This document shows, one piece after another, positions 1 through 9,467 of a DNA stretch of 64,000 nucleotides. Source of the stretch: Acidobacteriota bacterium (GTDB lineage Bacteria > Acidobacteriota > Blastocatellia > Pyrinomonadales > Pyrinomonadaceae); NCBI GenBank assembly GCA_003223935.1, contig QHXQ01000024.1, positions 83,806 through 147,805 of the forward strand, in the 5' to 3' direction. Within the stretch, counting starts at the first letter, position 1. Each line of letters begins with the position of its first letter. The notes below the pieces were generated by a model, which was not told the origin of the DNA, did not search any database, and saw nothing but the letters and a program-made list of their open reading frames with translations. The position numbers and the translations under genes were made by a program.

Positions 1-525
1 AATCAACCATTCGATGAACTCTTCGTCGGGCACGTTCTCGATCACTTGCATCAGTTGCAGCGCGGGCGCGCGCAGTTCGACCACCTGCGCGGGCGATTCA
101 TAGAGCGCGCCGTCAATCACGTGCGCCCAATGAATGAGCGGCTGAAGTTGTTCGTCGTTGAAGTCAAAGCGTTCGCGGGCGATGCGCGCGATGAACTCGG
201 TGCAGGATTTGCTCTCCGCGTCCCAGAACTTTTTACCTGAACGGTCGGCGCGAAAGTGCGCTTCATCCTCCGGCGTCAGGAAAGCCGATTGATGATGGTC
301 GAACCACCAAGTCAGTTTGTTTGAGGGCGCATACTTGAAATCAACGATGGCGTTCTCGTCGCCGTCGAACATCGCCTCGTCAAAGAGCGCACCGGGGCGA
401 TGGAGCAGACCTGTGTAAGATACGTCTGCCGCTCGGTGAATGCGCGCGCGATAGAAGCGTGTGAAGACGGCGGCCGAAGCCACGCCGTCGAAGCAGTGGC
501 CGTGATAGAGCAGACGCAGATTCAT
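1..525 (-). CDS. DHH-family phosphoesterase (3' end truncated by window edge)
   Basis: The frame is open for 175 codons from an ATG at 525 to the window edge, with no stop, so the C-terminus is missing. The start reads MNLRLLYHGHCFDGVASA. This resembles the motif-I loop of DHH phosphoesterases, with CFDG where DADG is usual. D-F-K-Y follows at residues 62-65 and the D-H-H triad at 76-78, inside WWFDHH. DHH enzymes are metal-dependent phosphodiesterases or pyrophosphatases acting on nanoRNA, cyclic dinucleotides or polyphosphate; the substrate here cannot be told. The DHHA1 domain would lie mostly outside the window. The spacing of the three motifs makes the family assignment good even without the C-terminus. 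Confidence 0.72.
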   Translation of the reverse strand, partial: MNLRLLYHGHCFDGVASAAVFTRFYRARIHRAADVSYTGLLHRPGALFDEAMFDGDENAIVDFKYAPSNKLTWWFDHHQSAFLTPEDEAHFRADRSGKKFWDAESKSCTEFIARIARERFDFNDEQLQPLIHWAHVIDGALYESPAQVVELRAPALQLMQVIENVPDEEFIEWLI

Positions 526-649
526 TGATGCACTCGGATGAAAAATTGCTCGCTCAGCGAGCCGCACATGATAGCAGGTGAGGTTCGCTCGGCGCTAATG
601 AACAAGAAAGGCGTAACAGAATCTCACCGCAAAGAACGCAACAGGGAAA

Positions 650-690
650 CGCGAAGGGCCGCAAAGAGAAAATCTTTGCGGCCCTTCGCG
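650..690 (-). terminator. Rho-independent terminator-like hairpin
   Basis: A perfect 18-bp stem (650-667 with 673-690) closes over a 5-base loop and lies 25 bases beyond the stop codon of the minus-strand gene that ends at 715. It is GC-rich and flanked by short A/T runs. It probably ends transcription of the large DUF4214 protein gene. Confidence 0.7.
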
Positions 691-714
691 GTTTGATCGC
701 CGTTCGGCGCTTGC

Positions 715-3700
715 TTATGGCACGTTCGGGCCGAAGCGCAGTTTGTACTCCGCCGAGTTCATAAAGCCGTTGACCATCGTGCGGAAGTCGGTCGGGTGCG
801 CGTTCAGGTACGCGAGCCACGCATTATAGCCGTCCGTCTCAGGCTTGCGCCGGAGGTAGCCGTAATACTGCATGGCGACGAAGGCGAAGTTGAACTGCTT
901 CTGATTTACCTCTTGGCTTTCGACAATGGTGCGCAAGACATCGGCGCGCGTCTTCGCGTTCGTGCTTAGATCGTTGACGAGCGAGTTGCGCGTCGCGCCG
1001 GAGTTTGGATCGGCTGTGGTGAGCGTCGCGTTGACATTAGCGAGCAGCGTGTCCACGTATTGCGCGTTGGTCAAGCTCGAATAGCGACTGACGAACGCGG
1101 CGCGCGTCACAAAGTCTTCCGTGAAGTCGAGCCGTTTGGCCACGACCTCGTCACCCGTCGCGCCCGTGACGCGGCGCAGGTCTGTGGCGATGTCCGCGTA
1201 CTCAGGCAAGAAAGTCGGATTGTTGGCCGCGCCGAAGCTGGCTTTGTAGAACAGGAAGACGAACGTGCCTTTCAACTGAAACTCCGGCGAGCCGAAGAAC
1301 GAAGACGAGACAAGGATGCGGTCGCACGCCGGATTATTCTCGACGTTCGAGCAGTTGTTCAAGACACCGACCCACGCGCTGAAGCCGCCCGGATCAGGCT
1401 CGCGCGAGAGGAAGTCTAGGTACTGTTGGCGGACGAAGTAGTTGGTCGTCTTGATCGGATTGGTGGTCGGCGCGACGGTGTCGTCGTCCGTGATCGTCAC
1501 GGTCGCCATCGTCTGCGCGCCGAGCGTCGCGCCTTCGGGGTTAGCGAGCTTGATCTGGAAAGTCTCATTGCCTTCGACGTGCACGTCGTTGAAGAGCGGG
1601 ATGGTGAAGGTCTTGCTGGCGTCGCCGGGCGCGAGCGTCAACGTGTCAATCGTGGTCATGTAGTCGCAGCGCGCGTAAGCTGTGCCGCGTTGCGCGGTGG
1701 CTGTCGGGTCGCAGGGGACTGCGGCCGGATCGTCAACGGTCGAGTACTCGACCGTGACCGCGCCCGCCGTGTCGCCCGTGCGCGTGACCGTGATGGTCGC
1801 GGCGTTGGACGGATCGTTCTCCGCCACAGTGTAAGCCGACGCGCTGAACTGCACGGTCGGCGTCGTATTGGTTGCGGTCTGCGTGACTGTGTACGTCAGG
1901 CTATTGGTGCTGCCTTGATTAATGATGATGTGGCCTGTGCGCGTCGTCGTGTCTGTGTTCTGCGCGACGGAGTAGCGCACGCGCCCTGTGCCTGTGCCCG
2001 AAGAGCCGGCGGTAATCGTGATCCAAGACGCATCAGAGGTAGCCGTCCAAGGGCAAGTGTTGCCGTTGCTGATCACGGTCAGACGCCCATTCGTGCCGCC
2101 GTCGGAGCGGAACGGACGCAACGCCGGGAAGATCGAATAGGTGCAGTTCGGGTCTTGATGGACGGTGAAGGTCTGGCCGGCGATGGTGAGCGAGCCGGTG
2201 CGCTGAGCGCCGGTGGTGTTGGCTGCGGCCGTGTAGTTGACCGTGCCTGCGCCGGTCGCGGTTACCGTCACCGTTCCGACCGTGAGCCAACTCGCATTAC
2301 TCGTGACTTGCGAGGCCGTCAGACCGCAACCGGGTTGCGTGGTGACGCCGACGCTGAAGCTGCCGCCCGCGGCCGGGACGTTGGCGCTCGGCTGCGCGAG
2401 CGTGTAGGTGCAAGAGGCGCTACTAACTAGGCTGAGCGTGTAATTGCCTGCGCCTGCCACCGTAAAGCTGTTGGCGTAGATGGTGTACGTACCAGTTGTT
2501 GGCAGTTGTATGAAGCCGCCTGCTTCGGGGACATGCACACTGTTCACGTTAGTGCCACTGGTATTAAATGTGTCAGCTATGTCCGTGCCGTTGGGTGCGA
2601 GTAGGATGATGAACGGGTTGAAGCTTGTAGATGACAGCGAGATACCGACCTGCTGCCCTTGCGTGCCGCTGAAGGTATATTGATCGAGGAACGAGCCATC
2701 GGCCGGTAAACGACAATCGGTGTTTGCCAGCGCGCCGTTGATGCTCTGCCCGACGGTGATCGGCGTGGTCGGACAATTACTGTTCGAGATGCTCAAGGTG
2801 ATCGAGTAGGTGCCGGTCTGATTCGCCGCAGCGGAGTTAGCATAGATCGTGTACGTGCCGGTGGCCGGCAAGACGGCGACGCCTGCACCGGCAGGGATGC
2901 GCGCGTTCGTGCCGCCGCCGCCATTGTCATCCTCTGCGATGTCTGTGCCGGTGGCCGTGCCATCGGGCGCGAGCAAGATCAGGTAGGTATCGAAACTGCT
3001 TGAGGTCATCGTGATCGATACCTGTTGATTGGCGTTCGCAGTGAACGAGTAGGCATCGAAGAAAGAGCCATCGTTGAGCTTGCAATCGCTAGTGGACAGA
3101 TCGCCATTGAGCGTCTGACCGCTCGTGATCGCGGTTGGATTGGGCGGGCAGACCTGGCCGTTGGAGCTACCGAAAGTGAGCGTGACGGAATAGTTGCCGG
3201 TTGCACCTACGTCGAACGAGTTGGCAAGGATCGAATAAGTGCCGTTCTCCGGTAGCGTGATCATGCCGGAAACTACTGGAATGCGCGAGTCGGTCGAACA
3301 GTTCGGGACATTCAACCCACAAACGCCGGTGGGCGTGTTGTCATCATCTTGGAAGCTTGAGCCGCTAGGTGCGGTCTCGCTCGGCTTGAGCAAGAAGAGG
3401 TATGTGTCAAATGCGGTCGAAGACATTGAGACGGTGACTTGCTGGCCTGCGTTGGCGCTGAAGGTGTACTCGTCGTAGAAAGAGTTGTCGGGCAACTTGC
3501 AATCGCCGGCCGAGAGTGTGCCGTTGAGCGTCGAGCCGGGCGTGATCGGCGTCTTGGTCGGGCAACTCGTTGACGTGGGCATGACCGTCAGAGACTTCGC
3601 GCCCTTGTCCGGCTTGGCTGTAGTCTGCTGCGGGTTGACCTGCCCGGCTTTGCGCGTCGGCGACGGCAGCTTCGGCCCTTGCTGTTTCGTGACTGCGCCG

Positions 3701-3819
3701 ACGCTTTGCGCGCCGAAGTTGAAGTTCACGCCGATCAAGGCGAGCAGGCACGCGCACGCCAACAGGGTCGTGCGACGCGCGGTCTGCCACCGCGCCCGGA
3801 AGTGTCTCGTCGAATTCAT
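715..3819 (-). CDS. Large secreted protein: PPC repeats, BACON-like domains, Calx-beta, C-terminal DUF4214
   Basis: This 1034-residue protein starts at an ATG preceded by AAGAGG. An N-terminal basic stretch and hydrophobic segment (about residues 17-42) form a signal peptide. Three repeats of about 120 residues (roughly 85-465), each with a D-x-Y-x-F-x-A/G core and a T-G-T/N-Y-T/S ending, look like bacterial pre-peptidase C-terminal (PPC) domains. Two BACON-like units follow (about 468-650, with ASWLTV and ASWITI). A Calx-beta domain (about 655-785, ending VTITDDD) and a DUF4214 region (about 795-1034) complete the protein. No catalytic domain is visible, so an adhesive or surface role is inferred. 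The last 240 residues closely match the ends of the proteins at 9468-14327 and 16816-23211. Confidence 0.85.
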   Translation of the reverse strand: MNSTRHFRARWQTARRTTLLACACLLALIGVNFNFGAQSVGAVTKQQGPKLPSPTRKAGQVNPQQTTAKPDKGAKSLTVMPTSTSCPTKTPITPGSTLNGTLSAGDCKLPDNSFYDEYTFSANAGQQVTVSMSSTAFDTYLFLLKPSETAPSGSSFQDDDNTPTGVCGLNVPNCSTDSRIPVVSGMITLPENGTYSILANSFDVGATGNYSVTLTFGSSNGQVCPPNPTAITSGQTLNGDLSTSDCKLNDGSFFDAYSFTANANQQVSITMTSSSFDTYLILLAPDGTATGTDIAEDDNGGGGTNARIPAGAGVAVLPATGTYTIYANSAAANQTGTYSITLSISNSNCPTTPITVGQSINGALANTDCRLPADGSFLDQYTFSGTQGQQVGISLSSTSFNPFIILLAPNGTDIADTFNTSGTNVNSVHVPEAGGFIQLPTTGTYTIYANSFTVAGAGNYTLSLVSSASCTYTLAQPSANVPAAGGSFSVGVTTQPGCGLTASQVTSNASWLTVGTVTVTATGAGTVNYTAAANTTGAQRTGSLTIAGQTFTVHQDPNCTYSIFPALRPFRSDGGTNGRLTVISNGNTCPWTATSDASWITITAGSSGTGTGRVRYSVAQNTDTTTRTGHIIINQGSTNSLTYTVTQTATNTTPTVQFSASAYTVAENDPSNAATITVTRTGDTAGAVTVEYSTVDDPAAVPCDPTATAQRGTAYARCDYMTTIDTLTLAPGDASKTFTIPLFNDVHVEGNETFQIKLANPEGATLGAQTMATVTITDDDTVAPTTNPIKTTNYFVRQQYLDFLSREPDPGGFSAWVGVLNNCSNVENNPACDRILVSSSFFGSPEFQLKGTFVFLFYKASFGAANNPTFLPEYADIATDLRRVTGATGDEVVAKRLDFTEDFVTRAAFVSRYSSLTNAQYVDTLLANVNATLTTADPNSGATRNSLVNDLSTNAKTRADVLRTIVESQEVNQKQFNFAFVAMQYYGYLRRKPETDGYNAWLAYLNAHPTDFRTMVNGFMNSAEYKLRFGPNVP

Positions 3820-4225
3820 CTAGCGAACCTCTTGACTTAAAAAGCTACTTGTTCAAGCGCGAAGGGCCGAAAAAGGCGAAGCCACGCGCGGGTTTGGTTG
3901 TTTGATGCGGGAGCCAGCCGCCGCGTTCGGCCCGTCGTCAATTTACAAGCGAACGAATGCGTGCATGCAAGATACGCACGCGAGGCGCTCGACGGGTGCG
4001 TCCCCTTAAAACTTGCCGGGCGCACGCCGCTAACTTTGCCACTGGGGTGCAAGTCAGACGGGCGGGCCAACGAAAGCACGAACTGAGCAACAAACCGACC
4101 ACAACTCCACGACCGTTAAAGACGCTTGCCAGCACCGATGTGCGTGGGGGAGAGAATGAATCTAATTGAAAGCAGAACGAGGGTCAAGCCAGCGTCAATA
4201 GGCGCGCGCCCGGCACTTGCGCAGC
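3820..4225. other. Intergenic region, no gene recognised
   Basis: This 406-base stretch separates two minus-strand genes. It should hold the promoter and leader of the DUF4214 protein gene that starts at 3819 and the 3' end of the isocitrate dehydrogenase transcript. I see no convincing open frame, tRNA or riboswitch consensus. Confidence 0.5.
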
Positions 4226-5248
4226 CTAGTTCACACCGGCCGCGCGGTCGCTGAATGCCTCGATGATGGCGCGGGCAAACTCGGAGGTTTTCGCCGTGCC
4301 GCCGATGTCGCGCGTGCGCACCTTGCCTTCGCGGAAGACTGCGAGCATGCCTTGTTCGATGCGTTCGGCCGCGTCGCGCTCGCCGATGTGACGAAGCATG
4401 AGGATAGCTGATTGCAAAAGCGCCGTCGGGTTGGCGACGCCTTGCCCGGCGATGTCGGGCGCAGAGCCGTGCACCGCTTCAAAGACCGCGCCGCGCTCGC
4501 CGATGTTCGCGCCGGGCACAAGCCCAAGACCGCCGACTAATCCAGCGCACAGATCGGAGACGATGTCGCCGTAGAGATTTTCTAGCAGCATCACGTCGAA
4601 CTGTTCGGGGCGCATGACGAGTTGCATGCAGGCGTTATCCACGATCTTATCGTCGGCCGCGATCTCCGGATAATCCCGCGCCACGTTGCGGAAGCATTCG
4701 AGAAAGAGGCCGTCCGACAACTTCATGATGTTCGCCTTGTGCACGGCCGTGATCTTCTTGCGCCCCTCGCGCCGCGCATAATCGAAGGCGAAGCGCGCGA
4801 TGCGCGTCGAAGCCTTCTCCGTGATGATCTTCAGACTCTCAACCACGCCCGGCACGACGACGTGTTCAAGCCCCGCGTACAAATCTTCTGTGTTCTCGCG
4901 CACGATGACGAGATCAAGTTCGGGATAACGGCACGGCACGTTCGGCAACGCGCGCACCGGCCGGAGGTTCGCGTAGAGATCGAGCGCCTTGCGCAAGCCC
5001 ACGTTGACCGAAGTGAAGCCTTTGCCGATGGGCGTCGTGATCGGCCCCTTGAGCGCGACCTTGTTGTGCAGGATCGAATCGAGCAACTCCTGCGGCAGCG
5101 TGTCGCCAAACTTCTCCAACGCCTGCGCGCCCGCGTAGTGCGTCTCCCAAGTGACTTCGACGCCCGCCGCTTCGATAATGCGCACCACCTGCGCGCTCAC
5201 TTCCGGCCCGATGCCATCGCCCGGTATCAGTGTGATAATATGCTTCAT
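4226..5248 (-). CDS. Isocitrate dehydrogenase, NAD-type (isocitrate/isopropylmalate dehydrogenase family)
   Basis: This 340-residue protein has the usual length for a short NAD-dependent beta-decarboxylating dehydrogenase. It begins [16 protein letters not shown], the family's N-terminal signature. It carries [11 protein letters not shown], the metal- and substrate-binding VHKANIMK segment, the NAD-loop region ending GDIVSDL, and [21 protein letters not shown] and HKANIMK fit isocitrate or homoisocitrate dehydrogenases better than LeuB. The enzyme would oxidise isocitrate to 2-oxoglutarate in the TCA cycle; an aconitase-family gene lies at 32916. No Shine-Dalgarno precedes the ATG, because a heptad-repeat palindrome (5253-5344) abuts the start. 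Isopropylmalate or homoisocitrate as substrate cannot be fully excluded. Confidence 0.85.
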   Translation of the reverse strand: MKHIITLIPGDGIGPEVSAQVVRIIEAAGVEVTWETHYAGAQALEKFGDTLPQELLDSILHNKVALKGPITTPIGKGFTSVNVGLRKALDLYANLRPVRALPNVPCRYPELDLVIVRENTEDLYAGLEHVVVPGVVESLKIITEKASTRIARFAFDYARREGRKKITAVHKANIMKLSDGLFLECFRNVARDYPEIAADDKIVDNACMQLVMRPEQFDVMLLENLYGDIVSDLCAGLVGGLGLVPGANIGERGAVFEAVHGSAPDIAGQGVANPTALLQSAILMLRHIGERDAAERIEQGMLAVFREGKVRTRDIGGTAKTSEFARAIIEAFSDRAAGVN

Positions 5249-5252
5249 GATT

Positions 5253-5344
5253 AGTGGTCAGTGGTCAGTGGTTAGTGGTCAGTAGAAAGCGTTCAAGCGC
5301 CGCCGGCTGAACTACTGACCACTAACCACTGACCACTGACCACT
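5253..5344. repeat. Heptad-repeat palindrome (33-bp perfect inverted repeat)
   Basis: A perfect 33-bp inverted repeat (5253-5285 with 5312-5344) surrounds a 26-base loop. Each arm is a tandem array of the 7-base word AGTGGTC and one-base variants. It lies between divergent genes. Its left end is 4 bases from the isocitrate dehydrogenase ATG, and a degenerate heptad fills the gap. It takes the place of a ribosome binding site for that gene. It is one of four such structures in the window. Confidence 0.9.
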
Positions 5345-5374
5345 TTGTTTTCCAGCATCATACCTTAAGTCGGC

Positions 5375-6565
5375 TTGAGAGTGAACGTGAGGGAGTTTGT
5401 AGAGCGCGCGGATGTGTGCGTCGTGGGCGGCGGCGTGGTCGGGTTGACCTTGGCGCGTGCGCTGGCAAGGCGCAAGCGTCATGTTGTGCTCGTCGAGCGC
5501 GGCGCGTGCGGCGCGGAGGCTTCTTGGGCGGCGGGCGGGATGCTCGCGCCGCAGTCGGAGGCGGACGCAAGCGATCCGTTCTTCGCGTTGGCCTGCGCGA
5601 GTCGCGATGCGTATCCGGCGTTCGCCGCCGCGCTGCTCGCAGAGACCGGCGTTGACATCGAACTTGATCGCACAGGCACGCTCTATCTCGCCTTCGATGA
5701 ACAGGACGAAGCGGAGATCGAGCGGCGCTACGCTTGGCAAACGTCGGCCGAACTCGCCGTTGAATATCTGACGGCGACGCAAGCACGCGCGCTCGAACCA
5801 CAACTTTCAACGCGCGTGCGGGCCGCGCTCCTGTTCCCGCGCGACGGGCAGGTTGAGAATCGTCGCCTCGTCGCCGCGCTCAAACGCACGCTTGAAGTTT
5901 ACGGCGTGCGCGTCTTTGAGCAGACACAGGCAGAGGCGTTGCGCGTCGAGCGTGGGCGCATCGTCGGTATCGAGACGGCGCGCGGTTTTGTCGGCGCAGA
6001 TGCGTTCGTCATTGCGTGCGGCGCGTGGTCTTCGCTCGTGCCGTTTGAGTTCACACCTGCGCGTGATGAAAGTCATATGAATGATGAAAGCATCGTGCCG
6101 ACGGTCGAGCCTGTGCGCGGGCAGATGTTGTGCTTCGCCGCGCGCCCAGCCCTGACGCAGCACGTGCTTTATAGCCCGCGCGGTTATCTCGTGCCGCGCC
6201 GCGATGGGCGCATGCTCGCCGGTTCAACCTCAGAGCGCGCGGGCTTCACGAGGGCCGTCACCGCCGCAGGCCTGCAAGCGATCACGACGCACGCTTTGGA
6301 GATCGCGCCCGCAGTCGCCGATCTGCCGCTGCTGGATGCTTGGTCGGGCTTGCGGCCGCATGCTGCGAGTGATTGGCCCGTGCTTGGTGCATCGTCCGAA
6401 GTCCCGAACCTGTTCTACGCCGTCGGGCACTATCGCAACGGCATCCTGCTCGCGCCGCACACCGCAGACTTGCTTGCGGAGTTGATCGTCACGCACAATA
6501 TGCCGAGGGCGCTTGCCCCTTTCGCGCCCGCGCCGCCACGCCGCTCGCTCTACAGCGTCGGCTAA
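5375..6565 (+). CDS. thiO: Glycine oxidase ThiO-like FAD-dependent oxidoreductase
   Basis: This 396-residue D-amino-acid-oxidase-type flavoprotein begins its Rossmann fold at about residue 15 with CVVGGGVVGLTLARAL. The ThiO hallmark E-A-S-W-A-A-G-G-M-L-A-P-Q follows at about residues 46-58. The C-terminus carries the FAD-contacting GHYRNGILLAPHTADLL. ThiO oxidises glycine to the iminoacetate used in thiazole synthesis for thiamine. No other thi gene is nearby, so the pathway role is inferred from family only. The gene diverges from isocitrate dehydrogenase across a heptad-repeat palindrome. The next gene starts 25 bases after its stop. Confidence 0.82.
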   Translation: MRVNVREFVERADVCVVGGGVVGLTLARALARRKRHVVLVERGACGAEASWAAGGMLAPQSEADASDPFFALACASRDAYPAFAAALLAETGVDIELDRTGTLYLAFDEQDEAEIERRYAWQTSAELAVEYLTATQARALEPQLSTRVRAALLFPRDGQVENRRLVAALKRTLEVYGVRVFEQTQAEALRVERGRIVGIETARGFVGADAFVIACGAWSSLVPFEFTPARDESHMNDESIVPTVEPVRGQMLCFAARPALTQHVLYSPRGYLVPRRDGRMLAGSTSERAGFTRAVTAAGLQAITTHALEIAPAVADLPLLDAWSGLRPHAASDWPVLGASSEVPNLFYAVGHYRNGILLAPHTADLLAELIVTHNMPRALAPFAPAPPRRSLYSVG

Positions 6566-6590
6566 AAGTCCGAAGGAACAGACAGACACC

Positions 6591-7967
6591 ATGACGCATC
6601 CCCCGAAGAGTTTGACGTGCGCGTTCATCGCACTGTTCGCGCTCTGCACCACACCGTACATGTTCGCGCAAAACCCGACGGTCAACTCCATGCGCGCGGC
6701 CGACGCGGGCAGCTCAAGCGCCTACGCGCTCTATCTCGAAGCTTCGACCTACGCGCGCCGGCGCTACACGGAACTCGAACAGGCGGGGCGCGCTTACAAC
6801 ACGAACATCGTCGCGCAACTCGAACAGGAGCAGCGCGCCGTCGCCGCACGTTTCGCCGCGCTCGTCGCCGCGCGCTCGTCGCTCAACGCGACCGACATGC
6901 TCTATCTCGGTCAGCTTTACAGTCTCGCGGACGAGTCCGACAACGCCATCAAGACGATGCGCCGTTGGCTCAGAGAGAACCCGAACGCTGCGACAGCAGA
7001 CACGCAGACCGCGCGTTTCGTCATCACGCTTGAGACGGCGAAGCAGGGCGCGTTCCCCACAGCCGAGCGCGTCTTAAACGACTATCTCGCGCACGAGCAG
7101 TTGCCGCCCGATTGGGCGCGTCATTATCAACTCGAACGCGCCTTCGCCGCCGGCTATCGCATGCGCAAACAATACGAAGGCGCGGTGCTGCACGCGCAGG
7201 CTGCCATGACTGCGGCGCAGCAATGGTATCTGCAACAGCCGATGGACGCGCAGACGCGCGACGATCTCTTCTATCAATCGGCCGCTGCGCTCACCGCTCT
7301 CAACCTCGAATTCAGACAGACCGGCGCGGCGCTCGGTGCACTTCAGCAGTTGCGCAAAATAAGTGTCGCGCTCCCTTCAGCCGATCTCTATCGCCGTGCG
7401 ACGATCTTGTTAGAGCGAATCGTGCCGCCAACCAATCTCATGACCGCGCCCGATGATGCGATCTTCCGCGACCGGCTCGCCGCACAGTCCGCGCCGGAGA
7501 TTTTCGTCCGCGACTGGATCGATCAGAAACCCATCACGCTCGCCGCTCTGCGCGGGCGCGTCGTGCTCCTTGATTTCTGGGCCACTTGGTGCACGCCCTG
7601 TCGCGTCGCTCTGCCGCACATGAACGAGTGGCAGGCGCGCTACAAAGATCGCGGGCTAATGATCCTCGCGCTGACGCAATATCACGGCAGCATGAATGGG
7701 CGCTCGCTCTCGGCCAAATCCGAATTGAGCCTGCTGCGCCGCTTCAAGCATCAAGAAGGGATGAACTACGCCGTCGGCGTGGACGGCCTCGGCACAGTCT
7801 CCACGAGCTACAACGTCACCAGCATCCCGACCGCCGTACTCATAGACCGGCGCGGGCGCGTCCGCTTCATCAGCGTCGGCGCAACCGAGACCGACATGAA
7901 CGAGATCGGGCAGATGATCGAGCGGTTGCTGAATGAGCCATCGTTGCCGATAGCCAGCAACCGATGA
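6591..7967 (+). CDS. Secreted TlpA-like thioredoxin-domain protein (CTPC)
   Basis: I chose the ATG at 6591 because it gives a clean signal peptide (MTHPPKSLTCAFIALFALCTTPYMFAQ) and avoids overlap with thiO; AAGGA lies upstream. The protein has 458 residues. An alpha-helical, TPR-like region (about 30-300) precedes a TlpA/ResA-type thioredoxin domain (about 305-458). The active site W-A-T-W-C-T-P-C has C334 and C337, and a cis-Pro loop occurs at S-I-P-T. It is likely an extracytoplasmic thiol-disulfide oxidoreductase. It is a tandem paralogue of the next gene, and its stop overlaps that gene's first possible start. Confidence 0.82.
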   Translation: MTHPPKSLTCAFIALFALCTTPYMFAQNPTVNSMRAADAGSSSAYALYLEASTYARRRYTELEQAGRAYNTNIVAQLEQEQRAVAARFAALVAARSSLNATDMLYLGQLYSLADESDNAIKTMRRWLRENPNAATADTQTARFVITLETAKQGAFPTAERVLNDYLAHEQLPPDWARHYQLERAFAAGYRMRKQYEGAVLHAQAAMTAAQQWYLQQPMDAQTRDDLFYQSAAALTALNLEFRQTGAALGALQQLRKISVALPSADLYRRATILLERIVPPTNLMTAPDDAIFRDRLAAQSAPEIFVRDWIDQKPITLAALRGRVVLLDFWATWCTPCRVALPHMNEWQARYKDRGLMILALTQYHGSMNGRSLSAKSELSLLRRFKHQEGMNYAVGVDGLGTVSTSYNVTSIPTAVLIDRRGRVRFISVGATETDMNEIGQMIERLLNEPSLPIASNR

Positions 7968-9343
7968 ATATAAGACTTTCAATGAAGCGAATCCTTTTAA
8001 CCGGCGCGCTGTTTTTGAGTTTGCTGTTGGCTGCCGCGCCATCAATGCACGCACAATCGGGCGCGGCGCGTGGGGCGCGGAAGGCTGATCCTGCTGTGCC
8101 GGCGGCGGCGACGTTGCCGCCTTCGACGTTGCCGAGTGACGGGGCGGTGCTGTTTGCGGATGCGGACGATTATGTCGAGCGGAAGTTTGATGAGTTCAAG
8201 CGGAACAAAATGCCGTATAGCACGCTGCTCGAAGCGGAGGTGCGCAAGCAGCAGACTGAAGTTGCAGCACAGCATGCGGCGCAGCTTGTCGCGCGCGGGC
8301 AACTTAAAGGCACGGACAATTATTATCTCGGCCTGCTCTACGTGCTTGCGGGCCGGCGCGAGTTGGCACTGCCCGCGCTGCGCCGTTTCCTCGCAGAGAC
8401 GCCGGACGCGAAGCCAGAGTTCTTGCAGCGCGCGCGCTATGTGCTCGCTACGCAAGACGCGAACGCGAATCAACTCGACGAAGCCGAAGCGCTGTTCGCT
8501 GCCTACGCGCAGAACGAGCCGCGCACACCCGTCGAACTCTTCCGCCTGCACAACGCGCTCGCCAACGCTGATTATCAAAACCACAAACTCGAAGCGGGCG
8601 CGGCCCATGCCGCCGCCGCTTACCAGTTGGTCAAAGACCCGCAGACAAAGCTGGCAGATCAGGCGACGCGCACGAAGTTGATCGGGGGCGCGGGCCTTGC
8701 GCTCGCAGATTTTCAGTTCAAGTTGAAGCACGACGCGGAAGCGGTCGGTGTGCTGGAAGAGCTTCTGCGTGTGGGGCTGACGATGCCTGCGGCGCATGTC
8801 TATGACGATGCGCTCGACCGGCTCGTCGAACAAGGACACGGCGACGCCGCATGGCGCGCGTTTGAAGCGAGCGCAAACGCGGACGCGAGCGCGCCTGAGA
8901 TCGCCATCGCGGAATGGATCGATCAGAAACCCGTCACGCTCGCGGCTCTGCGCGGACAGGTCGTGCTCTTGGACTTCTGGGCGACGTGGTGCGGCCCCTG
9001 CCAAGTGACGATGCCAAAGTTGAAGACGCTGCACGAGCGTTACAAAGACAAAGGGCTAATGGTCATCGGGCTGACGCAACTCTACGGGCGCGTCCGTAAC
9101 GCGCCGCTCACGCCCGGCGAAGAGATCGGTTACTTGCGCGCGTTCAAAAAAGAGCAGCACCTCCCTTACGGCTTCGCCGTCGCCGCCGACGAAGCGAACG
9201 ACGCGCGCTACGGCGTGCGCAACCTCCCGACCACGTTCCTCATTGATCGCAAAGGGCGCATCCGCTTCATCGCCGTCGGCGTCAACGAGCTGAACGATCA
9301 GACGCTCGACAAGGCGATCAAGCAACTTTTAGCGGAGCAGTGA
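7964..9343 (+). CDS. Secreted TlpA-like thioredoxin-domain protein (CGPC), paralogue of the preceding gene
   Basis: This 459-residue protein has the same layout as its neighbour: signal peptide, helical region, then a TlpA-like domain with W-A-T-W-C-G-P-C (C343/C346 counted from 7964). The first ATG overlaps the previous stop by four bases (ATGA), which suggests translational coupling. A second ATG at 7982 (MKRILLTGALFLSLLLAAAP) gives a more typical signal peptide and may be the true start. Both proteins share I-D-Q-K-P-x-T-L-A-A-L-R-G just before the thioredoxin fold, so a local duplication is likely. The redox partner is unknown; a CcdA-thioredoxin fusion lies at 14717. Confidence 0.82.
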   Translation: MNIRLSMKRILLTGALFLSLLLAAAPSMHAQSGAARGARKADPAVPAAATLPPSTLPSDGAVLFADADDYVERKFDEFKRNKMPYSTLLEAEVRKQQTEVAAQHAAQLVARGQLKGTDNYYLGLLYVLAGRRELALPALRRFLAETPDAKPEFLQRARYVLATQDANANQLDEAEALFAAYAQNEPRTPVELFRLHNALANADYQNHKLEAGAAHAAAAYQLVKDPQTKLADQATRTKLIGGAGLALADFQFKLKHDAEAVGVLEELLRVGLTMPAAHVYDDALDRLVEQGHGDAAWRAFEASANADASAPEIAIAEWIDQKPVTLAALRGQVVLLDFWATWCGPCQVTMPKLKTLHERYKDKGLMVIGLTQLYGRVRNAPLTPGEEIGYLRAFKKEQHLPYGFAVAADEANDARYGVRNLPTTFLIDRKGRIRFIAVGVNELNDQTLDKAIKQLLAEQ

Positions 9344-9398
9344 GACAAAACGGGCAGGCGCGTTCTCTTTGCGCCCGCGCCTTAAATAAGGCGAAATA

Positions 9399-9446
9399 AA
9401 ACGAGTGGGCCGAGACAGCTTATGGATTGTCTCGGCCCACTCGTTT
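9399..9446. terminator. Bidirectional terminator hairpin between convergent genes
   Basis: A perfect 19-bp stem (9399-9417 with 9428-9446) with a 10-base loop starts with A residues and ends with T residues. It sits between the converging genes ending at 9343 (+) and 9468 (-). The A/T flanks let it act in both directions. Confidence 0.85.
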
Positions 9447-9467
9447 GATGCGCTAACCTGTCGTCGG

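Noticed and set aside
3820..4225. Possible cyclic di-GMP or cobalamin riboswitch in the leader of the DUF4214 protein gene
   Set aside because: Some GGCAA- and GGGACGCA-like words occur on the minus strand, but the conserved core and pairing of those riboswitches are not present.
5253..5344. CRISPR-like array
   Set aside because: The repeat unit is 7 bases with no unique spacers and the two halves are inverted, so it is not a CRISPR array; no cas gene is present.
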